From Typha latifolia (Eukaryota > Streptophyta > Magnoliopsida > Poales > Typhaceae), in NCBI GenBank assembly GCA_019914945.1, contig CM034111.1:2294001-2358000 (forward strand): a DNA stretch of 64,000 bases, given 5' to 3'. Of this stretch, positions 25,780 through 37,319 are shown piece after piece (within the stretch, counting starts at the first letter, position 1; the number at the start of each line of letters is the position of its first letter). The notes under the pieces were generated by a model. That model saw nothing but the letters and a program-made list of their open reading frames with translations, had not been told where the DNA came from and made no database searches. A program made the translations under genes and the position numbers.

Positions 25780-26228
25780 TGAAACTATGCCGTGATAGAA
25801 TATAATAATTAGGAAACTAAGCATAGATTTACGTCCTTGCTAGTTTAAATTCAACTGAGCTAGTTGAATCAGAAACCATACTTGGTTTACTTTTTCAACA
25901 AGACTGCCCATGATAGTATCCTATTTTTATAGATTTTTACAATTTATGTTAGAAAAAATGTTATCTAATTGTCACGTGCAATTTTAATCGCTAAGCTCTC
26001 GGACCATTTTTACTCCTATGTTATAGGAAATTACTTCATTTAAAAGTGTTAGAAAATGGTAATAGTCTAAAAAGTCTTACATGTAAATAACCAGAACGAA
26101 AAAAAAAAAAATTGCGGATCCGGGTATGAGCCAGGAGAAACTCCAATATCGAATATAGAGGGTGATTAAAATGGATATTGGATAGCGCCAGATCCGTTTG
26201 AAGGTGTGAGCTCTATCCTTCCTGCCTC

Positions 26229-26361
26229 GACAAATAAATAGAGCGAACGATTCGAGAAGCTCCACATCTCTTTGCTCTCCGCTTCTCCTTCCTTTCCCCG
26301 CCCATTACCAACTCTTATCGTCTCCTTTCACTAGAGTTTCAGCCATTCTCCGGCGACGACG
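26229..26361 (+). promoter_or_regulatory. NDC1 core promoter/leader region
   Basis: An AAATAAATAG element near 26231-26240 could serve as a TATA box. It precedes the duplicated block ATTCGAGAAGCT at 26250 and a CT-rich leader that runs to the ATG at 26362. The position and composition suit a plant 5' leader, but the transcription start is not visible. Confidence 0.35.
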
Positions 26362-29300
26362 ATGAGCCACGTGGCGTCGTGGAATGTCCCTGCTATGGTC
26401 GGAGCACCCTCGATGGCCGGATCTACGGTGATTTGCCCCAGTGGCAGCAGAGATATCTCCTTCTCTCAGTCGCAATGCAGCTGGAGAGCTACGAGTTTGA
26501 AAGGACCCTTTGGAGGTACTCTTTGAATCCAAATGCTTCTGCTTGTGATGTTCTGTTTTATCTACCGCTTAATTGGAGTCATTAGGATGAATGAAAAAAG
26601 AAACTAGGATTTGTAAAGAGTTGCTTTTAATATGAATGTGCTTTGCATTTGCTTTGGGGCTTTTTGTTTGTCAAGAAGATGCATAAGATAGGTCAATTAC
26701 TGTTTGCGCCATTCTTTGTTATCTTCCATTATAAAATGGTAGAGGGTGGTCCTTTTACTCCTCAATCTGATGGAGATTTAAATTCTTGAAGAGGAGAAAA
26801 AAAGAAAGGAAATGGAAGCACAAGGCAGAGTCCTTGACCATCTTGAATAGAAGAAGAATACAGATTGGAGAGACGGGGTCTAAGACAATACCTATGCATT
26901 ATTTTTATACTACAATGATTTTGCTCCAACGGGACAGAGAGCATGAAGATCCACAAGTTTGAATAGCCTGTAATTCTGATTCATGAGTTAGATACTGTAC
27001 GTATAGCCAATATGGTCATGTACCCCGTTAGGTTATTGATCTGATAACCTCTTGCTAAATCGATGTTAAAGGCAAGGAGTGTTTTCCTCAAGAGACAGAA
27101 ATCATGCACCAAATTATATCACAAATGAGAGGTGAACAGCGCGGTATATCACAAATGGAGTCCTAGATATTGTGCAGACAAGAACTGAATTCTCTTGTAC
27201 TGACCTCGTAATTTTAGATTTGTCCTTTTGGTACATCAATTTTGTAGTATTTGCTATGAACTTTTTCACAATCAGACTTTGTTTTTGTCTATTTTGTATG
27301 CACACTAACAAAATGAAGTTTCTATGATTTATATGTGCACAAAAATAATCATAATCTTTCGTTGATAAATTGTTAACACTTCTGATGACCCTTATCCGGA
27401 AAATATTCAGCAGCAGGGAATCATTGGGGACATTTAATTTTTAAATCTTTATGGAGGTATGCTGGCAATATATCAAACTTTTCAAGACCTTCATCGAAGC
27501 TGTTCTCCAGTGTTTCTTTAAGCAGACTTGGGGATAATAGATTTGTCCGATTTGCATCAAGTGGTGAGGCATCAATTTCATCATATACATGGCCAGATAA
27601 TCAGGTCAATCATTTCTTGTTCCTGGACATCATAAATACTTTTTGATCTATTTTTTTATTATAAATCTTACGGAGCAAGCATATATTTGATAAAAGTTTA
27701 TTTCTACCAGTTGTTACTGTACATGTGATGTAAATTAGATCCTATGTTTTGTTTTCATGTACTTCTTTTACTTTGCTTTAAATGGGAGTAAGAGGATAGC
27801 TGAACTTGGTTTGATGGCCGTAAACTTGTGAGATAGTCTTTTAATTGATGTTACATGTTTGACAAGGAAGGTAATTTAATCAATTAGATGTCCTACATCA
27901 TCATAGCTAGCTGATAGTTAATGAATGTAAATTTTGACTGATTTTATTGTTGCTTGTATATTCTTGGCATTGTGCACATCAATATAGAGAAAATTCAAAA
28001 TCTCCATTTTGAAAACTTATCTAAAAAAATATTCTCTCACGGGTGATCCTTTCTCATGTTCTTCCACTATTTCCAGTTCTTCATCTTCATCTCTTACTTT
28101 CCTCTCTCTCTCTTTCTCTCTCTCATGGTCAGTTGCTCAACTGCCAATGTCAATGATACAACGATTGTGTCTCTGATGTCCCTGATATGGAACAGTAGAT
28201 ATTCCATAGGAACTCATAATCTCACATGAATAAGTTAGATAGGCCGACTTAAGCTCTTTTCAGATGACCAGAATACTGCACTTCCTTTTTAGTTCTTTGC
28301 GCATTCTCTGCACCAAAATAGGGCATGGAAGTTTTTTTTCCTGGGCACCACTATCTATTAGAGCTATCTCATGCAACAAATTCTTTTATTGCTGTTGATC
28401 TTGCTTTCCACATCATTATAAACTGTTTAAATTTGGAATAATTACTTTATAATCTGGTTCCTCTAAATTAACAGACTTCTGCTTTTCATCTAGTATTATA
28501 TTGCTGGAATTATTTTGATGAGCACCAAGAAACAGTTATCGAGGATACAAAAGTTGTGCATGTCTTTATCCCTAAATTGATGGAGTGATTGAGGAGTAAT
28601 TTTCTCGTATCATGAAAAATTTATGCTTATTTTTCAGAGACCACGAGTGTGCATTTTAGGTGGTGGATTTGGAGGCCTGTACACTGCACTGAGATTGGAA
28701 TCTCTTGTTTGGCCAGATGATAAAAAGCCTCAGGTAGAATGGTTTCTTTTTATGCTTGAGAATATAAATATATTTCTTTGATCACTTGAACTATCAATAA
28801 TGAATCATTGATTTAATCAACAATTTTGGCATTGGCATTTCAAATTCCTCTATCTCTTGTAATGTCTTGAGATCTCTTGGTTCTATTATGAAAAACAAAA
28901 TACATGTCTCCAGATGGAAACCTAGTAGCTTGACTTGTTGAAGGAACAACTACACCTAATTGGAAGAGGATTACCTCTAGTTAAGTGGGTTGATTTGACA
29001 GATCGAGAAAGAGTATTAAACAATGAAAGGGCCTCCAATTAGGCTTTATTTATTTATTTATTTATTTATTTTTTGTCACTCTTCTTGTATCTACTCTGCT
29101 GAGACTGAGTTCTCCAACAGTATATAGGTCACTATGTCCAGCATACTCCTGACCTGTTGATTACCAAACAAAACATAAATCTATAGGACTTCAAAAGACT
29201 GCTGTACGTCAGTGCACTCTGCTGAAGTGCTTGCATGGGTTATGCATTCCTCAGAGTCTCACCACCTTTATTTTGTCTGTTTCCTGATTCTGCTTTTTTC

Positions 29301-32300
29301 TTGTGTAAAACTACATAGAGTTCTGTAAACTTTGCAGTCTTTGCTGCCATTAAAGAAAAATCCAAGTTATCCGTCATTGTTGTTTATGGAATCATTGGTT
29401 GCCTTTTTTATTTTGAAAAAATAAGGTTTCTTTCAGGTGGTGCTTGTAGATCAGTCTGATCGATTTGTTTTTAAGCCAATGCTATATGAACTACTCTCAG
29501 GAGGTAAGAAAGTTTCAAATTTAACTGCACAATTTTTATATTGGTTTGTACTTTATTGTCCTTACTCATTATTTCTTGCTGATTACACTTGTTGGCAGAA
29601 GTAGATGCTTGGGAAATAGCTCCATCATTTACAGAGTTGTTGAAGAACACTGGTGTCCAATTTATCAAGGATAGAGTAAAAGTTTTATGCCCTTCTGACC
29701 ACTTAAATCGTATAGGAATTAAAGAGCCTGGAAAGTCATGCTTAGGAGGAATAGTTCATCTTGAAAGTGGCATTATGATCGAATATGATTGGTAAGAAGT
29801 TGTATCTTTGCCACAAACTTTAAATCTCTTTGTTGCCAATATTTGGTGAGAAGTCTTATTACTTTGCCAGTCTATACAGTGGGTTTGTAATGCTATCTCT
29901 TAGAATATGATGTATTAATAATTTAATATAATTTGCTTACCTATCTTATAGGCTCTCTACTGTCTCTAGTTTGGTTTACTGCTGTTTATAGTGCTCCTGA
30001 TGGTCTTATTTTCATCTGTTTAACTGATGGTGCAACTTGGAAATTGAGCTAGCTTTGAGTCTAAGTGAACACATAGGCATACTATACAGGGCTCTCTTTT
30101 AAGAAACTGAAAATACAGCAGATGTGTGAGACAAATTTGACTAAAATAGTTTTTTGTCTTCTACTTCTTTGAGCAATTTCCGGGAATAAGATCCATCTTT
30201 GTATGCCTCATTGGTTTTAAAAACATGGATACTTGGACAGGAGGATAGCTTGGTTCTCTGAAGTCCAAGTTCTATCTCAATTTCTTGCTTATGTTGCATT
30301 CTTTTTGTCTGGGCAGCCAGGCTGGTTCTAGCTTTAGGGGCTGAAGCTAAACTCGATGTCGTTCCTGGATCTGCTGAATATACACTTCCTTTCTCAACCT
30401 TGGAAGATGCTCTAGTAAGTTTGAGTGCTAGTTTATATTTTATATGACATTTCTTCTGTAAATTTTGTTGAAGACATATATATTTTTCATATTCTGTTGT
30501 GCCTGGAATGTGTGAAATCTCTGTTATTATGTCTCAATTGTAATACATCTCATCTAACTATTGCTGAGGTAAAAAACCATTGCTTTGGCAATTCTACAGC
30601 ATATCTGAACTGATTTAAGAATGATCAAATTTTGCCATTTTAGTCTTTCTGGTTTATAAAAGGGCCTGAAGCCAGCAATTGGAACTGTGATTTTTCCAGA
30701 ACCAATCTTTGAGAAGTACTAATTATTGGAAAATGAGGCATCGGAAGGCAATGTAAAGTTTCCATAGAAGATACTCTTTTCTTGCTATAAGGCCTTTTAT
30801 GTCCTAATTTATTCAAGTTTGATAAAATACGTATCATGGAAATTATGACATTGTACGGCAATCTGACATGTCAAGTAAACAACTAACTCTCAAGTGTATC
30901 TTTCGATCTTGTAGCTTGTAAGAATCCAGTCTAATCACAAGCAGTAGAGACATTGTATGCCTGCTATGAGTTTTTGCTGTGTGATCTCGTAAAGCTAGTG
31001 CTTAACTACTTTTCTTTTTTCCTTCATTACTGTAAATTTTCCATCAGAGTAGATATAATGAGACTTAGATTTATGACCTACGAGATATCGTTAAATTCAA
31101 GCTATGGGAGCTTTCAAGATCGTTCCTCAACAAAATGAGAGTCTAAGAATAATTTATTCTGGATAAAAGGATATTTACTGAATTTCTTAACATATCATGG
31201 ACACCAGAAATAAGAAGGCCATCAATTAATGTTGCATGAACTGTACCCATTTATAGAACAAGATTATGAGGTATGCTCATACACAACAAATCGAGGTCCA
31301 TAATGTATTAGTTGTTATAAACTTATTATATTAACACAATATTAGTTCGAAGAATGTCTTAACGAGTTTTGTGCCAATAGTTGTTAATCAGTGCTTAAAG
31401 GCAAAAATATTTCATGGTAATCCTACACTTGTTCATCGTTCTTGAAGCTTTTTAAGTTATTCTGGTTTTGTTTGGAGTTGATTTTTTTATTAAGGTCACA
31501 AGTGTACCTTTTTAAATTACTTCCCTTGCGGTTCTGCAGAAAGTTGACAGAGAGTTAAGAATGTTGGAAAGGCAGAGATTTGGAGAGAATTCATCTCCTA
31601 TAAATGTGGCTATTGTAGGGTGCGGTTATTCTGGGGTTGAATTAGCTGCTACTATCTCTGAAAGATTACAGAATAATGGGATAATTCAAGCGATCAATGT
31701 TGCAACTGCCATCTGTCCTAATGCTCCTGCTGGAAATAGAGAAGCTGCGCTAAAGGTAAGAAACTCCATTATAGAGGATCGCATTCGTTCTCTTCTTTTA
31801 TTCAGATGTACATGGGCTAATGTTTTTGAGCTTAATGCAACTTTTTAGCTGTTTATGGAGTAGAAAATGAAAATCAAACAATTCATTAGCTACCGGTTCT
31901 GAATCTAAAGAACAGTCATTCACTGCACTCCTGCATTGAAGAATTCAACTTAATAGCTTGTCATTCATGTTGCAAATATTAGCATGTGTTAAATTCTAAG
32001 TGATGTTGCCAGTAAGGGATAATGGAATATATGGACACTAACAGCGATGATTAATGCTTGCGCCATGTATCTTGGTGTCTTGGATTTGAGTCACAGAATA
32101 CGACCTCTCTTTTATTAGGGTTAACAGTCTCCTTCTCAAATTTGTATAGTGCAACCAAATTTTGTTCACCTTGGTTTCCACATATCATTTCTTCCTATTT
32201 CTATCTATCTCATCTTAAACATACTAATTCTTTTATTTAGAATTCCTTTATTATCTGAAGTGTTCATCTATTTGTGACCTACTATATGGGCTGTCAGGCA

Positions 32301-33681
32301 TCAAGTTCATTATCTTGTGTCGTAAGGTGTTAGCTATTTAGCTCAACACTGCCACTTCAATGTCTTACTTAACCACCCCAACACCCCCCCTCCGTTGATG
32401 CTTTATTTTCATAGATCCTGACTCCCAATGTGGTAGTGATTGCATCTTGAAAGGGTAGGGTTATTTCGTAGAGCTGAGATGTTGTATGTGTCATCAGGTT
32501 CTTCAATCTCGGAATATTCAACTTTTCTTGGGATATTTTGTAAGCTGCATTAAAGAGGTTCCTCCTTCTAATGATTCAACTATGATGATGAAAGATGGAG
32601 AAGATATTGGTTCCGATACAGGGACTTGCCAAAAGAAATACAATTTGGAACTTCAGCCCGCCCAGAGAGGACTCCAGAGTCAGGTTCTGGAGGCAGATTT
32701 AATATTATGGACAGTAGGCTCTAAATCTCTGATTCCTCATTTACAGCCTTCTGATCAGCCCTATGTGCTTCCACTAAATGGTAGAGGGCAAGCAGAGACA
32801 GATGAAACTCTTCGTGTAAAAGGGCATCCCCGAATATTTGCCATTGGTGACTCGGCAGCTTTAAGGGATCCCTCTGGCAAACTTCTCCCTGCCACTGCAC
32901 AAGTAAGGCTGGTCTTGCTATAGTATTCTAGGTATAATCATTTACTCTATGATGGAAAGACTTTGGTTGCCTCTTAGGTTGCTTTTCAACAAGCAGACTT
33001 TACTGGTTGGAATCTTTGGGCAGCAATCAATGACCGTCCTCTATTACCATTCAGGTTTGTAAACTAGAGTTCTTCTTCCTTTACAATAGCAGAATGTTTA
33101 GCAATACTCGCAAAATGCTCAAGTAGGTTATCCTGGATATGTTCAACCTGGCTTAGATGCATGCCTAACATTTCAAAAGTAGAAATTGCACATTTGAGGG
33201 GTAAACACACAAAATAAGCATTTTGAGCATCATACCCACAAGAATGTCCCCAATTTTTGTGTGTATTGGTAATTGCTTTTCATAGTTATGGATTCTAAAA
33301 ACGAAAAAAGAGAAGAAAAAAAAAGATGTAAAAGTGGCTAGCCTAATTTGTTTACGATTTCAGGTTCCAAAATCTCGGTGAGATGATGACTCTTGGGAAG
33401 AACGATGGTGCAATATCACCGAGCTTTATTGAGGGGTTGACCTTGGAGGGACCGATTGGGCATGCTGGTCTGTACTTCATACTGTACTGTTAGTGTTTTT
33501 ATGTTATTTACAATTTAAGCAAACTGCATTCTGTGTTGCAGCAAGGAAGATGGTATACCTGCTGAGATTGCCTACTGATGAGCATCGAGTAAGGGTCGGG
33601 ATTAGTTGGCTCACAAAGACTGCTATAGATTCTGCTGCCTCATTGCAGAGCACCATAGCGAATATTCTTGCAGGCTCTTAA
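26362..33681 (+). CDS. NDC1: type II NAD(P)H dehydrogenase C1 (NDC1), 11 exons
   Basis: Exons: 26362-26515, 27417-27604, 28638-28733, 29437-29503, 29599-29791, 30321-30414, 31540-31755, 32498-32902, 32978-33054, 33364-33467, 33542-33681; 577 aa. After a Ser-rich N-terminus that looks like a transit peptide, RPRVCILGGGFGGLY forms the FAD-binding Rossmann motif. NVAIVGCGYSGVELAATIS is the second, NAD(P)H-binding GxGxxG fold. RIFAIGDSAAL is the conserved FAD-contact motif. NDC1 in Arabidopsis is a plastoglobule and mitochondrial flavoprotein that reduces plastoquinone and other prenylquinones and is needed for vitamin K1 synthesis. Exon 8 holds a longer acidic insert (MMMKDGEDIGSDTG) than I recall from Arabidopsis. 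Exon 2 begins at a CAGCAGCAG acceptor that permits three in-frame starts. Confidence 0.95.
29046..29072. repeat. (TTTA)n microsatellite in an NDC1 intron
   Basis: About seven TTTA units lie in the intron between exons 3 and 4. Confidence 0.9.
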
Positions 33682-34085
33682 CTTGTCATAGTGCACAAAT
33701 TTTAGATCCTATGTACCTCTGAATGGGAACTGAATTGTACGTAGTAAGTATTCTATGTTTAATTTGTTAAAAAGTGTAATATTATGTACTTGATGTTCAC
33801 ATTAATATCTATATCAAGTGCAGTAGTTAGCATCTCTTTTGTAGTGAAAAAACAAATGTTTATAAGCATTAACAAGGAAAGCGAGGTGTAGATATGTTTT
33901 TTGTTTCTTATTGAAATCAGATTATTGACTAACTAGTTATTGCTTTTCTGTTAACAGATATCATTGTAGCAGCCACCCTTCCTGTGAATGCTCTAATTAT
34001 TTTAACAAGTCCCTCAAATACATTAATGTTACTGCAATATATCCTGCCTCTCTCTCTTTATTTACTTTTTTATGAATTATACAGG

Positions 34086-34419
34086 TTTGAGAAGAGAATT
34101 ATTTATCAACTCGACTCTTTAAAAATGGCAATGGTGTACTTTCCACCGAGAGATATGCACGCAAAAAGGGCTTCTTGAGGGGTAGCATTTAGGGGGTTGT
34201 ATATGCAAATATGGAACTTCAAAGGCACAAGCACTTTCACTACTTCAGAAAGCCGAGAAGGAATGGCGTCATTTGGCAGTGGAAGTGGATTTAATGAAGA
34301 AGAATCCATTTCTGTCAGAATTCACCTCAAGCGGAACAACAGATGTAACTCTGTATGTACCTCTCTATATAGATGAACTCATCTCCCTTCTATTCCATTG
34401 CAGAAGTGTAGAGGGATGA
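34086..34419 (+). pseudogene. orphan coding-like block downstream of NDC1
   Basis: Two open blocks follow an acceptor-like TATACAG at 34079-34084. The first (34086-34178) reads FEKRIIYQLDSLKMAMVYF and stops. The second (34186-34419) is in another frame and reads ALSLLQKAEKEWRHLAVEV followed by DLMKKNPFLSEFTSSG before its stop. The amphipathic, Lys/Glu-rich text looks more protein-like than the neighbouring spacer. I do not recognise the family. It may be a gene relic, part of an alternative NDC1 3' end, or chance. Confidence 0.25.
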
Positions 34420-34901
34420 TGACTGATCAACGTACTTGTCTTTATTCCTCATTTCATGCTGTCTCTTTGCATCGCTTAGAATCAACGAAGCCAACCAGGC
34501 AGGCTGAACAGCTGAAGAGGTTGATCAGTCTAGATAGCCATTTTCCATAGATTATGGTTCTTGGCTGCCTTAGATGCCCAGAAATCTACCTCTCCAGTCG
34601 TCGATGAAGCCTCCTCCATTGTGGCTGTATGGAGGTAAGTCGATCAAATATCAGTGGGGGGGTGCGGGGCGGGAGCACTGCAGAAAGTAGGAGCCCAATC
34701 TTATTGTTTTAATGTTTTTGAGAGTAGATAACTCGCAAATGACCCAATTAAAAACAGAGATATAACCTCTAATAATTTTTTTTTTTTTTTTCACTTCGTA
34801 GCTCCTAGTTCAAGAATGAAACGTCACAAGTTCACAACAGAGGAAAGCTTAATCCAAAAAATTAAAATAAAACAAAAATTCTGACCACATGCATAATGCA
34901 T

Positions 34902-36074
34902 TTATGCAAAACCAACCCTATCCCTGTTCAAGAACATCACCACGGCCTCCATCTCCTTAGCAGCCTTCTCACTTCCTAAGTTAGACAAGAAGTAGACGTG
35001 CACTTCACCCTCCGTCTCGTACAAGTCCACCTCTCCCTTCCACCCGCTCCTCCTCAGCCCATCCGCATACGCCACCCCCCTCTCCCTAAAGAAGTCCCTC
35101 CCTGCCACGGTCACCATCACGCGCTCGCATGCGACCTTCCTCCACAGCTCCACCGCCGCCGTCGGATCCACCGACGGGTGCTCGATCCCCATCGATCCCC
35201 CGCACACGAATCTCCACGACCGCTCCAGCTCTTCTCGGATCCACCGCTCCTTCGGCTCGGACCCGACCGGATCCTTCCCCCAGAAGTACGGGTTTAGTAG
35301 AGCCAGCCCTTTGATTCGGGTCTCGCGTTCGAGCCCGTCTCTCCCGGCCCGAACCGCGAGGTTGTGGGCTATGTTCCCGCCGGCGCTGTCGCCGGCCAGG
35401 AAGACGTGGCCGGCGTCGCCGTGCCCGGCGAGCCACGGGTCGGGTCCCGATCGGCAGTTGGAGCTGACCCATTTGAGCGCGACCCAGGAGTCGTCGTACG
35501 CGATGGGGAGCGGGTGCTCGGGGGCGAGGCGGTAATTTACCGAGACGGCGACGATCTTGGCCTTGGAGACGAGGAGGTTGAGATAGGCGTGGTAGAAAGG
35601 GGAGAAGGCCGACTCGATCACGAAGGCGCCGCCATGGAAATAGAGGAGGACCGGAAGCTTAGCCCCCTTCTTCTCGGTCTCCGTCATTACCTCTCTCGGA
35701 AGGTAGAGCCGAGCGGAGAGGCTGGTCTCGGGGTCGATGACGACGTCCTTGGAGACGACGCCGGTGTAGGGATCGTCGCCGGGGGGCACGACGGTGGTGC
35801 CGTGGAAGCGCTCGACGCGGCCGCTCTTGTAGAGGCGGAGGAAGGGGATGAACTCGTACTCGATCTGGTTGTCGAGCTCCTTGTTGAATGGAGGCGGGGA
35901 ATGATGGGGTGGTGCTGGGGACTTCGATCGAACAGGTGGTGGCCGTTGGATTAACGGCAGAGCCGGAGAAGCTGGCATGGATCGTTTTAGAAAGACGTAC
36001 AGAAGAGAGAAGAAGAGAACAACGGGGAGGGACCTTTTTGCAAAAAAGACCACTGCTCGAGAGGGCTTCTCCAT
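34902..36074 (-). CDS. class I carboxylesterase (CXE/GID1-like fold) with N-terminal anchor
   Basis: Single-exon, GC-rich gene; 390 aa from MEKPSRAVV, or 408 aa if translation begins at the in-frame ATG at 36128. Residues about 16-29 (LPVVLFFSLLYVFL) are hydrophobic and flanked by Lys/Arg, suggesting a signal anchor. A Pro-rich linker follows, then the alpha/beta-hydrolase domain starting near IEYEFIPFLRLYKSGRVERF. The HSL-type oxyanion motif HGGAF is at 147-151. The triad is Ser230 in GDSAGGN, Asp327 in AGRDFF and His359 in GEVHVY. An intact triad argues for an active esterase rather than a GID1 gibberellin receptor, where the His is replaced. Plant relatives hydrolyse esters of small molecules; the substrate is unknown. 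Confidence 0.92.
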   Translation of the reverse strand: MEKPSRAVVFFAKRSLPVVLFFSLLYVFLKRSMPASPALPLIQRPPPVRSKSPAPPHHSPPPFNKELDNQIEYEFIPFLRLYKSGRVERFHGTTVVPPGDDPYTGVVSKDVVIDPETSLSARLYLPREVMTETEKKGAKLPVLLYFHGGAFVIESAFSPFYHAYLNLLVSKAKIVAVSVNYRLAPEHPLPIAYDDSWVALKWVSSNCRSGPDPWLAGHGDAGHVFLAGDSAGGNIAHNLAVRAGRDGLERETRIKGLALLNPYFWGKDPVGSEPKERWIREELERSWRFVCGGSMGIEHPSVDPTAAVELWRKVACERVMVTVAGRDFFRERGVAYADGLRRSGWKGEVDLYETEGEVHVYFLSNLGSEKAAKEMEAVVMFLNRDRVGFA

Positions 36075-36128
36075 GATTCCGAGTTTTTCTTCGATGAAAT
36101 TGTTAATGTGAAAGGAGATTTCTAACAA

Positions 36129-36611
36129 GAAGAGACATGCTCGCCTCTACGGTCGATGGGGTGGCGGCGAACGGGAAGGCGAAGGAAGGAGCGTGGGATT
36201 TTGCATTACCACTAGCTAACAAATATAAAACAATTTAATTCCCCTCCAGGGAGTAGATCATCTGCATGACACAGTGTAGGCATTTGATACAATTGCGTAC
36301 CTGGCAGCCATTCATCGGTTGGAGCCAGGGATGCAGGACCATCTGGTCACTCTTTTTCCCTTGCTTGGGCACGCGTCAAACTCTTTGGAATGCTCATCAT
36401 CCAATGTGCAGAGACCAGCGGGGAATGTGCAAACACATTGGATATTATTTTGCTTTTCTTTTCAAAAAAAAAAAAAATTCTCCATATGAGGCAATTAAAA
36501 ATAGCTGAATCCAGCTCCTTTACTTAAAATAATAATAATAATAAATAAATAAAATATTTTGCTTTTACATTTTAAAAAAATAAACATTATTTTGCTTTTA
36601 TACTTATCATT
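36129..36611. other. carboxylesterase upstream region
   Basis: This contains the promoter of the minus-strand carboxylesterase. A TTTTATATTT element at about 36221-36230 could be its TATA box, roughly 150 bp above the preferred start. No gene was recognised. Confidence 0.35.
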
Positions 36612-36935
36612 CTCATGACTAAGAAAGTCATGATTTCTAACTCCAAAATAGAGATATTGTTTGGTGGTTTGAGGACTTAGCTAGATTCGATTAATGACTT
36701 AACAATACAGTTGGTTTGGAGTAGTTCAATAGTGCATTTAGCTTGGAATAGTAATTCGGCAGTACGATGGCTTAGAGCAGGTCTCGGGTGTGATGGCTTG
36801 AAGCAGATTTTGATAGTATTTGGTTCAAAGTAATTATTCGACGACATATATGACTTGAAATCTATACTATACTAAGTGTCTTTGTATCTAGAGAGGGTTG
36901 ACTCTTTGTCTAATCCATATCTAGCTTTCGGGTTC
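36612..36935 (-). mobile_element. dispersed repeat copy 2, inverted relative to copy 1
   Basis: The reverse complement of this segment aligns through its length with 25480-25779, with frequent substitutions. It lies in the divergent spacer between the carboxylesterase and presequence protease genes. No open frame. Confidence 0.6.
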
Positions 36936-37287
36936 ATGAATAATAAAAAAAATTATTATTTTGCTTTTAATTCCCACGGCATTATATAAAACGTTGGCAG
37001 TTTGGCACATGCACGGACTAGCTAACTATTATATTTTGGTAGTTAAATCTCAAAGGTTACATCTAATTAGTTAGGTATTAGTTTAGTTGTATAAGATTAG
37101 AGCAGCAAAATGTGTCCCAGTACGGCAGTATCTTGGATCTTCCGCATACCAAAATTTCAAACAAATGTCGTCGTCTTTCACCAAATAGTCTTCTCGTTCA
37201 GGCATTAAACACTCGTTCGAGGGTGGGTGTAGAGGGGAATTAAAGCTTATAATTTTAGGGATGATTTGATTTGATTTTAATTACAAA

Positions 37288-37319
<32 letters not shown>

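Noticed and set aside
25947..26095. TGTTAGAAAA motifs that resemble LTR starts
   Set aside because: No matching second LTR, primer-binding site or target-site duplication was visible.
34998..36076. Open frames of 60-196 codons on the plus strand and 128 codons in a second minus frame
   Set aside because: All are shadows of the GC-rich carboxylesterase gene, which has every catalytic motif in its own frame.
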